DNA from: Holophaga sp.
GTDB lineage: Bacteria > Acidobacteriota > Holophagae > Holophagales > Holophagaceae
Direction of reading: 5' to 3'
DNA length: 15,562 nt
NCBI GenBank assembly: GCA_031292735.1
Contig: JARLGP010000227.1
Span: 1 to 15,562 of the forward strand
The notes under the pieces were generated by a model. That model was not told the DNA's origin, searched no databases, and saw nothing but the letters and a program-made list of their open reading frames with translations. Shown in pieces: positions 1 through 6,831 of the stretch; position 1 is the first letter of the stretch, and each line of letters opens with the position of its first letter. The position numbers were made by a program, and so were the translations under genes.

Positions 1-130
1 CCTCCTCCCAGGCCAGGCCCCCCTGGCGGAAAATCTTGTGGGAACAGATGCACCAGTTCTCATCCACCACGAACAAGGTGTCGACGTAATTTCCCAGCTT
101 CTGAACAAAATATAGAAATTGGGCATCCAT
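1..130 (-). CDS. Partial sigma-54 activator, N-terminal sensor domain
   Basis: Only the first 43 codons are in the window; the gene runs off the left edge. The translation begins MDAQFLYFVQKLGNYVD and continues through VVDENWCICSHKIF. It aligns without gaps to the N-terminus of the complete RocR-like sigma-54 activator at 5353-6711 (16 of 23 residues identical from the GN(Y/F)VD block to SHK(I/V)F). The two are therefore paralogs, and the function (enhancer-binding activator with an N-terminal PAS-like sensor) is inferred from that paralog; the AAA+ domain is not visible here. The ATG at 130 is fixed by the alignment. Its ribosome site is weak (GGAAG directly before the ATG). A TATAAT hexamer lies at 147-152 on the minus strand without a good -35. 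The gene follows the CapA-family gene on the same strand after a 60-bp gap, so co-transcription is possible. Confidence 0.8.
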   Translation of the reverse strand, partial: MDAQFLYFVQKLGNYVDTLFVVDENWCICSHKIFRQGGLAWEE

Positions 131-190
131 CTTCCGGCTCTGAAGGATTATACGCGAATCGCCCAGAGCCGTTCACCCCAGCCCCGCAGC

Positions 191-1591
191 TCACCTGGCC
201 TGGATCAGGCCGATGTTGCGCCCGGGATCCAGGGTGATCTGCGTGCCCATGGCGGCGCAGAGCCCCGCCAGCCGGTTCAGGATCCGGCCCCCGTGTTCCG
301 GTTCCGCCAGGCGGGGAATGCCCCGCAACGCGTCCCGTCCGCCATTGCCCAGCTCGATGGGGTGCAGCTCGATCTTCCGGGTGCGGCCCTCCCCATCGAA
401 TTCCACCACGGCCACGATGCTTTCGAACCAAAGGTCCTCATGGAACACCCCGGCGGAACGGGTCCACTCGATGAATTCGGCTTCCGTCACCTCGTCCGGA
501 TCAAAGGACGGCGGATCGGGCAGCAGGCGCCAGACGCGGCGCTCCCATTCGTCCCGCACGACCACGGCCTGGGAATTGGACATGAAGGAGAAATTCCCAA
601 GCGAGTAGAAGACCGGCTTGCCATCCATGAGCTCGATGCCGCGCAACTGGTGCGCCCCGTGGCCGCACACCAAGTCGGCCCCGTTGGCGATGGCTTCGCG
701 CGCCAGCGTCATGGGCAGCTGGGGGGGGTGGGCCGTCCAGTTGTTGGGCTCGTGGTTGTGATAGGCGGCCACGGTGAAGTCCGAGGTCTGCTTGGCCTGG
801 CGGAGGTGCCTCAGGACGAGCCGCCAATCCTGCTTGTCCACTTCGTAGTGGATCGTGACGGGGTGCTCGGCCGTGGCATCGGGGTGCTGCTTGAAGAACT
901 GGCCGAAGAGGGTGACGAATCCCATCCGTTCATCGAAATCCGTCATGATTTTCGGCCGGGACTCCGGGGGCTGGGCATCCCGGATGGCCCGCAGGGCCTG
1001 GAACTGCTCCGCGCTCACCAGGACCACCGGGGTCGTTCCGACCGTGCTGGCACCGGGCCGCGCGCGGATGGCGCCCAGGGCGTCGGTGGCCGGGGTGTTG
1101 CGCTCGAAGGTTGTGGTCCAGCTCACCAGACTGGCCCGCGCGGCCTTGCCGTCCAGGTACGCGGGCGCCCGGGCCGCCGTAAGGCTGCCACCGGTGCCGG
1201 CCGTCACCAGGCCATTGGCGTGCAGGATGGCATCCGTCATGCGCATCCCCTCCACGCCCCAGTCGGTGACATGGTTGTTGGCCCGGGACAGCATGTGGAA
1301 CCCCATCCGTGTCAGGTCCGGGCCCACCCCGGGGGTCGCGATGAGCCAGCCAAAGCCCGATTCGGCTTCGGGATAGCCCGCATACCGGTCCAGGTCGATG
1401 ATGCTTCCCTCCATGTTGCCCACCACCAGGTCCGCGCCGGCCAATATCTCCAGCAGCCCTGGACTGGTCCGGGCGATCTGGTCGTAGATGGGGTGGGTGA
1501 TGATGATGTCTCCGACCACCGCCACTTTGAACCGGTCCGGGACATGAGCCGTTCGCCATTGGGGATCAAGTTGACCACGCTCTTTTTCCAT
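191..1591 (-). CDS. CapA-family (poly-gamma-glutamate synthesis type) metallophosphatase-like protein
   Basis: The 466-residue product has the order of motifs typical of the PGA_cap/CapA family, whose fold is calcineurin-phosphatase-like: VVGD (25-28), NMEG (59-62), ANNH (104-107), YHNH (277-280), GHGAH (310-314) and a GNFSF segment (332-336). These Asp, Asn and His residues are the presumed metal ligands. I see no signal peptide or membrane anchor, unlike classical CapA of capsule loci, so a soluble cytoplasmic hydrolase is more likely than a capsule-assembly part. The reading frame extends upstream to 1741, but the ATG at 1591 has a clear GAGGAG ribosome site and is chosen. The sigma-54-type promoter at 1668-1682 lies inside the longer version, which argues against it. 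The gene is divergent from an M20 amidohydrolase; both may act on amide-linked amino acids, which is inference. The true substrate is unknown. Confidence 0.85.
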   Translation of the reverse strand: MEKERGQLDPQWRTAHVPDRFKVAVVGDIIITHPIYDQIARTSPGLLEILAGADLVVGNMEGSIIDLDRYAGYPEAESGFGWLIATPGVGPDLTRMGFHMLSRANNHVTDWGVEGMRMTDAILHANGLVTAGTGGSLTAARAPAYLDGKAARASLVSWTTTFERNTPATDALGAIRARPGASTVGTTPVVLVSAEQFQALRAIRDAQPPESRPKIMTDFDERMGFVTLFGQFFKQHPDATAEHPVTIHYEVDKQDWRLVLRHLRQAKQTSDFTVAAYHNHEPNNWTAHPPQLPMTLAREAIANGADLVCGHGAHQLRGIELMDGKPVFYSLGNFSFMSNSQAVVVRDEWERRVWRLLPDPPSFDPDEVTEAEFIEWTRSAGVFHEDLWFESIVAVVEFDGEGRTRKIELHPIELGNGGRDALRGIPRLAEPEHGGRILNRLAGLCAAMGTQITLDPGRNIGLIQAR

Positions 1592-1667
1592 CTTGTCTCC
1601 TCGAGAAACATTCCCTGAAGCCTGCGGCGCCCATCGCGTCTGGATTGGGGATGAACCCGGGAAACAA

Positions 1668-1682
1668 GCAAAGCGCCTGCCA
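1668..1682 (-). promoter_or_regulatory. Sigma-54 (-24/-12) promoter for the CapA-family gene
   Basis: On the minus strand the sequence reads TGGCAGG-CGCT-TTGC. This matches the sigma-54 consensus TGGCACG-N4-TTGC at all defined positions but one, with the required ten bases between the GG and GC dinucleotides. The expected transcription start is near 1656, giving a leader of about 65 nt to the ATG at 1591. Two RocR-like sigma-54 activator genes lie within 4 kb, which supports the call. Confidence 0.7.
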
Positions 1683-1701
1683 CTCTGACCCGCGGCCGGG
1701 T

Positions 1702-1716
1702 TGGCATGGAACTTGA
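1702..1716 (+). promoter_or_regulatory. Sigma-54-like (-24/-12) promoter for the M20 amidohydrolase
   Basis: The sequence TGGCATG-GAAC-TTGA has the correct GG-N10 spacing, but its -12 element is GA rather than GC and one base of the -24 element differs. It is therefore a weaker match than the divergent one at 1668-1682. The expected start of transcription is near 1728, about 29 nt before the GTG start at 1757. The two -24 elements are only about 20 bp apart, back to back. Confidence 0.45.
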
Positions 1717-1743
1717 TCTTGCAGATCTCATTCTCGAACAATT

Positions 1744-1751
1744 AAAGGAGG
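1744..1751 (+). promoter_or_regulatory. Ribosome binding site that sets the M20 start
   Basis: AAAGGAGG lies 5 nt before the GTG at 1757. The upstream in-frame ATG at 1706 has no ribosome site and falls inside the predicted -24/-12 promoter, so the GTG start is preferred. Confidence 0.75.
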
Positions 1752-1756
1752 CAGGT

Positions 1757-2911
1757 GTGCGAAGCATCATCGAGTCAGTCAAGGATCTGGAATCCGCGCT
1801 GGTGGCAGACAGGAGGCATCTCCACGCCAATCCCGAAATCGGTTTCGCTCTGCCTGACACTGTGCTCTATGTGTCCCAGCGGCTCAGGGAGATGGGGATC
1901 CCGTGCCGGCAGATCGGCTTGTCCGGGATCGTGGCCTGTCTGGGAAAGCCGGGCCGCACCCTGCTCCTGCGGGCCGACATGGACGCCCTGCCCATGCGCG
2001 AGAACACAGACCTGCCGTTCCGGTCCCAGAACGGCTTCGGGCACTGCTGCGGCCATGATATGCACACGGCCATGCTCCTGGGCGTGGCGGCGGTCCTGAA
2101 GGAGCACGAAGCAGAACTGGAAGGCACCGTGAAGCTCCTGTTCCAGCCGGCGGAGGAGATCGGGACCGGCGCCAAGGCGATGATCCTGGCGGGAGTGCTG
2201 GATGATCCCAAGGTGGACGCAGCCCTGGCGGGCCATGTGGCCTCGCTGGTGCCCACCGGGACGGTGCTCTGGCCCAAGGGCATCGCCCTGGCCTCCATGG
2301 ACACCTTCATGGTCCGGGTGCAGGGCAAGGGCGGGCACAGCTCCATGCCCCACCTGTGCGTGGATCCCCTGCTGATTGTCAACACCATGTATATGATGCT
2401 CAACAGCCTGGTGGGCAAGCTGGTGGATCCCTTCGAGACGGCCGTCCTGACCGTCGGGAAGGTGGGCGGAGGCACGGCGCCCAACGTCATTCCGGACACG
2501 GCCGTGCTCGAGGGCGGGCTCCGTTGCTACAGCAAGGAAGCCCGGACCAACGTCATGGCCAAGGTCAACGACATCATCGAATATGTGCCCCGAATCCTGG
2601 GCGGGACCTGCACCAAGGAAACCACCTACACGCCCATTCTGCACAACGATGCCGCCCTGGGCGAAGCCATGGCCGGGGCGGTCCGGGATGTGGTCGGCGC
2701 GGAGCAGTTCGTGATCATGGAGCAGGCGCTCCCCGGAACCGAGGATTTCGCCTACTTCTCCGAGGAAGTCCCATCGATGTACCTGGTGATCGGCGCCGGG
2801 AGCGAGGCCAGCTTCCCCCTGCACAATCCGAGCGTGGTCCTGGACGAGAAGGCCCTGGTCATCGGCGCCTCGGTGTATGCCCACTGCGCGGCCCAATGGC
2901 TGAAGCAATAA
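1757..2911 (+). CDS. M20D-family amidohydrolase (hippurate / N-acyl-amino-acid hydrolase type)
   Basis: The 384-residue product hydrolyses an amide bond, probably of an N-acyl amino acid, in the cytoplasm using a two-metal site. Visible family marks are RRHLHANPEIG (19-29), RADMDALPM (72-80), HCCGHDMH (96-103), QPAEE (130-134), a GGHSSMPH dimerisation-domain segment (192-199), GTAPNVIPD (239-247), GTEDF (327-331) and LHNP (355-358). The presumed metal ligands are Cys98, His100, Glu133 or Glu134, His160 and His356, all present. Length is normal for peptidase family M20D. A GTG start is used because of the AAAGGAGG site. It is followed after 27 bp by a broken MFS transporter, consistent with an uptake-and-deacylation operon. 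The exact substrate cannot be read from the sequence; hippurate, N-acetyl amino acids and indole-acetyl amino acids are all possible. Confidence 0.9.
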   Translation: MRSIIESVKDLESALVADRRHLHANPEIGFALPDTVLYVSQRLREMGIPCRQIGLSGIVACLGKPGRTLLLRADMDALPMRENTDLPFRSQNGFGHCCGHDMHTAMLLGVAAVLKEHEAELEGTVKLLFQPAEEIGTGAKAMILAGVLDDPKVDAALAGHVASLVPTGTVLWPKGIALASMDTFMVRVQGKGGHSSMPHLCVDPLLIVNTMYMMLNSLVGKLVDPFETAVLTVGKVGGGTAPNVIPDTAVLEGGLRCYSKEARTNVMAKVNDIIEYVPRILGGTCTKETTYTPILHNDAALGEAMAGAVRDVVGAEQFVIMEQALPGTEDFAYFSEEVPSMYLVIGAGSEASFPLHNPSVVLDEKALVIGASVYAHCAAQWLKQ

Positions 2912-2938
2912 CCCGCAAGAACCTGATTGGAGAGAACC

Positions 2939-4098
2939 ATGGAAAACGCTCTAGATGCGGAAGCCGTCGACCGGACCCCGAGCGCCCCGACGAAATGGAG
3001 CAGATACAAGTACCTTGTCATCATGCTGCTGTTCCTGGGCTGGGTGCTGGGCTGCCTGGACCGCACCATCATCTATTTCGCGGTCCCTTCCATCATCAAG
3101 GAATTCCATCTTTCGGCCACCCAGATGGGGCTGATTCTCAGTGCCTTCTTCGCCGGCTACACCCTCATGCAGATCCCGGGCGGCATGCTGGCCGACCGGT
3201 TCGGTCCCAGGAGGATCATGCTGGTGGTCGTCTTCGTGTGGTCGGTGTTCACCGGGCTCACCGGCCTGGTCACCAGCTTCTCGGCCATGCTGGCCGTGCG
3301 GTTCGCCTTCGGCGTGAGCGAAGGCCCCTTCCAGATGGCCGCGGGGAAGACCATCGCCATGACCTATGAGAGGAGGGAAATCGCCAAGGCAACCTCCATC
3401 ATGCTGTCATCCAGCGGGTTCGTGGCCTTCCTGGGGCCGATCGCCGTGGCTGCCATGATCGCCAAGACCGGCTGGCGGCAGCCGTTCTTTGCGGTGGCGG
3501 TGCTGGGGTTGATCGTTATCGTGCTGTTCTACCTGCTGATGAAGCCTGAAGCCAACTCCGGGGCTGCCGCCCGGCCGGGCAACGTCCTCAGCAACGCGCC
3601 GGACGCCAGGGCCTTCTCTTACAAGATGCTGTTCCGGGTGCCCATGATCTGGAGCCTGGTGGTGGCCAACTTCACTGCTTATACCCTGATGTGGGGACTG
3701 GGCTCCTGGATGCCCACCTATCCATCATGTACCGGGGCGGGATCGGGGTCAAAACCATCATCGTGATCCAGACCTTCATCAGCCTGGCTCTGGGCTACCT
3801 GGTGATCTACATGCCCTGCCTGGTGTTCAAGAAGATCCCGGTGGAGTTCATCGGCCGGACTTCAGGAACCACCAACGGCGCGGCCCAGCTGGGCAGCTTC
3901 TTCGCGCCTTCGGTCATGGGCCTGATCACCGATCTCACCGGCGGCAGGATGATCGCTTCCTTCGCCTACCTGGTCGTGATGGGGCTCATCCTGGCGGTGT
4001 GCCTGCTGACCATGCAGACCAACATCACCAAATACCTGCCCCAGCCGGCCGGCAGCCCGGGTCCGGACGTGCCGCAGCCAAGCCCCCACGGGGCCTGA
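2939..4098 (+). pseudogene. MFS transporter broken by frameshift and internal deletion
   Basis: Frame one (2939-3766) encodes six good membrane segments plus TM7, with the DRT motif after TM1 (residues 41-43) and the GGMLADRFGPRR loop 2-3 signature (81-92). This is typical of the anion:cation symporter group of MFS carriers. After WMPTY (near 3721) it runs into nonsense. Homology resumes at the same point in another frame, with IMYRGGIGVKT, a TM segment, FKKIPVEFIGRTSGTTNGAAQ, and TM11-TM12 up to 4098. Reading through a shift near 3719-3721 gives about 386 residues, some 50-70 short of the usual 430-450. TM8 and part of the TM9-TM10 region are missing. No slippery heptamer is visible, so programmed frameshifting is unlikely. 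The ATG at 2939 has a GGAGAG site; a TTG at 2927 is possible but less likely. The broken gene probably imported the substrate of the preceding amidohydrolase. Assembly error is the main alternative. Confidence 0.8.
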
Positions 4099-4122
4099 GC
4101 CCCGGCAAGGCCGGACCGATCC

Positions 4123-4151
4123 AGGCCAGGGGGCAAACCCCTGGCCTTTTT
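4123..4151 (+). terminator. Rho-independent terminator after the M20-MFS operon
   Basis: A perfect 9-bp stem, GGCCAGGGG (4124-4132) with CCCCTGGCC (4138-4146), is extended by one A-T pair and closes a GCAAA loop. It is followed directly by TTTTT (4147-4151). It lies 25 bp after the MFS stop codon. Confidence 0.9.
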
Positions 4152-4305
4152 GTGGGCGGTCCCGCCCGGACGCAAAAACCTGAACGGTCGATAAAGATTT
4201 TGCGCGGGTTCGGTCTGGGACGACCGGCCCATGGCGGCGCCGCTTGGGATTCCCGGAGCGGCCCCAGCCTCCAGGCCTTGATGGAACCGTTGCCGGCCGT
4301 TCCGG

Positions 4306-5184
4306 ATGGTCCACGGAAAGGGCGTGGCACGGGAAACCTTCCTCATGATCGGCGACTGGACCTTCGGCAAGAGCTGGTCCCTGTGGTGTGACCGGGATTT
4401 ATGGTATGAAACCGCAGACTGGCTTGGACCTGTGGGACAGCCGGGCTTTCTCACGCCCCGTGTGCTTGAAATCAAGTATTATCATAAAATAAATGCCAAA
4501 AACTCCGGGGGCTTATCGCTGGAGCAGCAAACCACGATCAATGCTGGAGCCGCCGGATCCTCCTCCACTTCGATCGGGGACCAGAGCATTCCCAACATCG
4601 TCGCGGCCTGGACCTACAAGGACGCCTGGGGACACCTCAGTCTGCACGGAATGGAACAGTACTTTGGCACCTTTGTGCCCGGCGCCGGCAACGCATCCAA
4701 GAAGAAATACGGCCGGATGGAATTCGCCTTCATGGTTTCCGGCGATGTCAGGTTCACCAAGACCGACGATTTCCTGTTCAACATCTACAAGGGCAACGCC
4801 ATGGGCGCCTTTGGCATCGGCTATCAGTCGGTGGTGTTCAACGATGCCGCGCGCACGGTCACGCCCTTCCAGAGCATCGGCTGGGCTGCGGGCATTTCGC
4901 ATACCTGGTCGCCCAAGTACCGGTCCAATATCTCCGTGGGAGGGGTCCAGTACGCGCAGCCCAGCCTGCCCGCCGCGTTGATGCAATATTTCTACCTTAA
5001 ATCAGGGGTTTCGGCCTTTGCCAACACGTTCATCTTCTTCAACAATTACGTGGATATGGGCATCGAATACGGTTTCGAGCAGGCCCGGGCGGCCAAGGGC
5101 TATACTGCCATAAACGAAAACGGCCAGCCCGCCAGTCACAATACCAATGCCAAGATCAACGTGTCCTTGCGGGGCAGGTTCTAA
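4306..5184 (+). pseudogene. Outer-membrane porin (DcaP-like) lacking its N-terminus
   Basis: The frame encodes up to 292 residues of alternating polar/hydrophobic beta-barrel sequence ending in the aromatic signature SLRGRF, as expected for an outer-membrane porin. The segment FGKSWSLWCDRDLWYETADW followed by LGPVGQPGFLTPR resembles the internal 'GQTWS..D....ET.D..GPVGQP' region of DcaP-like porins. In those proteins this region lies well over 100 residues from the start. Here it begins only about 17 residues in, with no signal peptide, no ribosome site before the ATGs at 4306 or 4345, and an in-frame stop at 4279. The preceding bases (4152-4305) encode nothing porin-like in any frame I could read. 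The gene therefore appears to have lost its signal peptide and first strands and could not be exported. It lies between a broken transporter and a sigma-54 activator, probably the old outer-membrane channel of the same locus. Confidence 0.7.
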
Positions 5185-5195
5185 CGTCGCAACCG

Positions 5196-5303
5196 GTGAA
5201 CAAGCGGGAGCGGTTGCCCGAGCTCGAGTATCTCCTCAAGGAAGGTCTGGTGACCCGGGAGGAATACGAAAAAATCCAGGGCAGGATCCTGGAAAACATC
5301 TAG
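5196..5303 (+). CDS. Possible 35-residue SHOCT-like peptide
   Basis: A GTG-initiated frame of 35 codons encodes a short helical-hairpin sequence. Its core LEYLLKEGLVTREEYE has the SHOCT pattern (leucine-rich helix, G-L/I-T-x-E-E-Y/F turn, second helix). SHOCT domains usually form the C-terminal tail of larger proteins and mediate oligomerisation. No ribosome site precedes the GTG, so this may be a small protein or the surviving tail of a lost gene. It begins 11 bp after the porin remnant stops and ends 49 bp before the sigma-54 activator. The pattern is clear, but expression is doubtful. Confidence 0.35.
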   Translation: MNKRERLPELEYLLKEGLVTREEYEKIQGRILENI

Positions 5304-5311
5304 GCCAGCAC

Positions 5312-5317
5312 TAGAAT
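5312..5317 (+). promoter_or_regulatory. Possible sigma-70 -10 element for the sigma-54 activator
   Basis: TAGAAT matches the -10 consensus at five of six positions and lies 35 bp before the ATG at 5353. No convincing -35 lies 16-18 bp upstream (the best is CTGGAA at 5289). A short inverted repeat, ATGCC/GGCAT, follows within the predicted leader. Confidence 0.25.
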
Positions 5318-5352
5318 GCCGTAGGGCATGGGCACGGCTGGGTGGGTGAATC

Positions 5353-6711
5353 ATGGACGTCAAGCAGTTGGACTACATCCTCAGGATTGGCAACTTCGTG
5401 GACTCACTGCTGGTCGTGGACAAGAACTGCTGCATCTGCTCCCACAAGGTCTTTGACAACGGCTGGGTCGAGGAACATGATTCCATCGGCAAGACGCCGA
5501 TGGAAATTTTTCCGGGGGTGACCGAGGAGACCTGCACGGCCAACCGGGCGCTGCGTTTCGGCGAGACGACGATCAACAAGAAGATGAAGGTCAGGTTCAA
5601 GGACACGGAGTATCTGGTCGCCGTGAGCACCATGCTGCTGACCCGGCAATGCAAGATCGTCGGCGCCGTGACGGCCGCGCAACTGCTGGGCGGGGAGTTG
5701 CTCCGGGATGCCATCACCCTTCCGGAACCGGTGGCCCGGCCCAAGTGGAGCCTCCAGGATGTCACCGACATCATCGGCAATTCCCGGGAGACCCGGCTTC
5801 TGCGCCTGAAGATCAAGCAGGTGGCGGCCTTGCCTTCCAATGTGCTGATCTACGGCGAGACCGGAACGGGCAAGGAGATCGTGGCGCAGGCCATCCACTG
5901 CAACAGCCTGCGGGCAGATGCTCCGTTCATCTCCCAGAACTGTGCGGCCATCCCCGAGAACCTCCTGGAAAGCATGTTCTTCGGGACCATCCGGGGAAGC
6001 TTCACGGGGGCCGAGAACAGGCCCGGCATCTTCGAGCAGGCCGAGGGCGGCAGCCTCTTCCTGGACGAACTCAACTCCATGGACCTGGGCATGCAGGCCA
6101 AGCTTCTGAAAGCCATCGAGGAAAAGGTCATCACCCGGGTGGGCGGCGACCAGCCCACGCAGATCGATGTGCGTATCATCAGCTCCATCAATGCGACGCC
6201 AGACCAGTGCCTGCAGGACCGGACCATCCGGGCCGACCTGTTCTACCGCCTGTCGGGTGTGCAGATCCGCCTTTCGCCGCTGCGGGAGCGGCGCTATGAC
6301 CTGAACGACCTTCAGGCCCACTTCCTGAACCGCTTGAACCGGGACCAGGTCAAGGCCATCCAGGGCGTGTCCAAGGACGTCCAGCGCCTGTTCCAGCGTT
6401 ACGACTGGCCGGGCAACATCCGCGAATTCAGGCACGTCCTGGAATGCGCCAGCGTGTTCGCGGCCGGGCCCGTCCTGGAACTGAGGGACCTCCCGGAGTA
6501 CATGATCCAGATGGGCATGGCGCCCCGCCAGGCGCGGCTGTTCCCTGAGGGAAGCCTGCACCAGACGGTGGACGCATTCGAACGGGATTTCATCAAGGCC
6601 CGGGCCAGGGATGCGCGCAGCCTCAACGAACTGGCGCAGCGACTGAAAATTTCCCGGCAGACCTTGAAGAACAAGCTCTACAAGCACGGGCTGGAATTGT
6701 ACAGGAATTGA
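5353..6711 (+). CDS. RocR-like sigma-54-dependent transcriptional activator
   Basis: This 452-residue enhancer-binding protein uses ATP hydrolysis to open sigma-54 RNA polymerase promoters. Order of domains: an N-terminal PAS-like sensor (about 1-120), a AAA+ domain (about 138-375) with Walker A GETGTGKE (168-175), GSFTGA sigma-54 contact loop (215-220), Walker B SLFLDE (234-239) and RADLFYR (293-299), then a Fis-type helix-turn-helix at the C-terminus (about 425-447, ISRQTLKNKLYKHGL). The loop is GSFTGA instead of the usual GAFTGA. It has no receiver domain, so it probably senses a small ligand or redox state rather than a kinase. The sensor contains Cys26, Cys27, Cys29 and His31, the last three being kept in the paralog at 1-130. 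Likely targets are the -24/-12 promoters at 1668-1716. The ribosome site (GGGTGA) is poor. Confidence 0.92.
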   Translation: MDVKQLDYILRIGNFVDSLLVVDKNCCICSHKVFDNGWVEEHDSIGKTPMEIFPGVTEETCTANRALRFGETTINKKMKVRFKDTEYLVAVSTMLLTRQCKIVGAVTAAQLLGGELLRDAITLPEPVARPKWSLQDVTDIIGNSRETRLLRLKIKQVAALPSNVLIYGETGTGKEIVAQAIHCNSLRADAPFISQNCAAIPENLLESMFFGTIRGSFTGAENRPGIFEQAEGGSLFLDELNSMDLGMQAKLLKAIEEKVITRVGGDQPTQIDVRIISSINATPDQCLQDRTIRADLFYRLSGVQIRLSPLRERRYDLNDLQAHFLNRLNRDQVKAIQGVSKDVQRLFQRYDWPGNIREFRHVLECASVFAAGPVLELRDLPEYMIQMGMAPRQARLFPEGSLHQTVDAFERDFIKARARDARSLNELAQRLKISRQTLKNKLYKHGLELYRN

Positions 6712-6712
6712 T

Positions 6713-6783
6713 TCAGTCCAGGCGCATGGCCACGGCCAGGTCGTCGTGGTAGCCCAGGGGATCGGCGCCCGGATCGGGCAGCT
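6713..6783 (-). pseudogene. Relic fragment of a methylmalonyl-CoA decarboxylase gene
   Basis: Bases 6731-6783 match 8971-9023 inside the intact scpB-like gene at 49 of 53 positions in the same orientation. Translated on the minus strand the relic reads LPDPGADPLGYHDDLAVAMR and ends after LD at a TGA (6713-6715). The intact gene has LPDPGTDPLGYNDDLAVALR. Of the four differences two are synonymous, so this looks like a divergent paralog or duplicated copy rather than chance similarity. It lies between the stop of the sigma-54 activator and the porin terminator, with no start or other recognisable gene part. On the plus strand it is the reverse complement of scpB mRNA. Confidence 0.75.
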
Positions 6784-6785
6784 GA

Positions 6786-6814
6786 GGAAAGGGCCCTCCC
6801 GGCTGGGAGGGCCC
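6786..6814 (-). terminator. Terminator of the porin gene, possibly bidirectional
   Basis: A perfect 10-bp stem, GGGCCCTCCC (6791-6800) with GGGAGGGCCC (6805-6814), closes a four-base loop. On the minus strand it is followed by TTTCC, 17 bp after the porin stop. On the plus strand no T-run follows, but it could still halt the transcript of the sigma-54 activator. Confidence 0.75.
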
Positions 6815-6831
6815 TGATGGCTGGGGGCAGG

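Noticed and set aside
119..1618. Long plus-strand open frame opposite the CapA-family gene
   Set aside because: It is a GC-driven shadow: composition is Gly/His/Arg-rich with no family motifs, while the minus strand shows clear CapA motifs.
1706..1756. ATG at 1706 as start of the M20 amidohydrolase
   Set aside because: It has no ribosome site and lies inside the predicted -24/-12 promoter, whereas GTG 1757 has AAAGGAGG at ideal distance and gives the normal family length.
3700..3766. Programmed ribosomal frameshift in the MFS gene
   Set aside because: No slippery heptamer or following pseudoknot is visible, and membrane segments are also missing, which points to decay.
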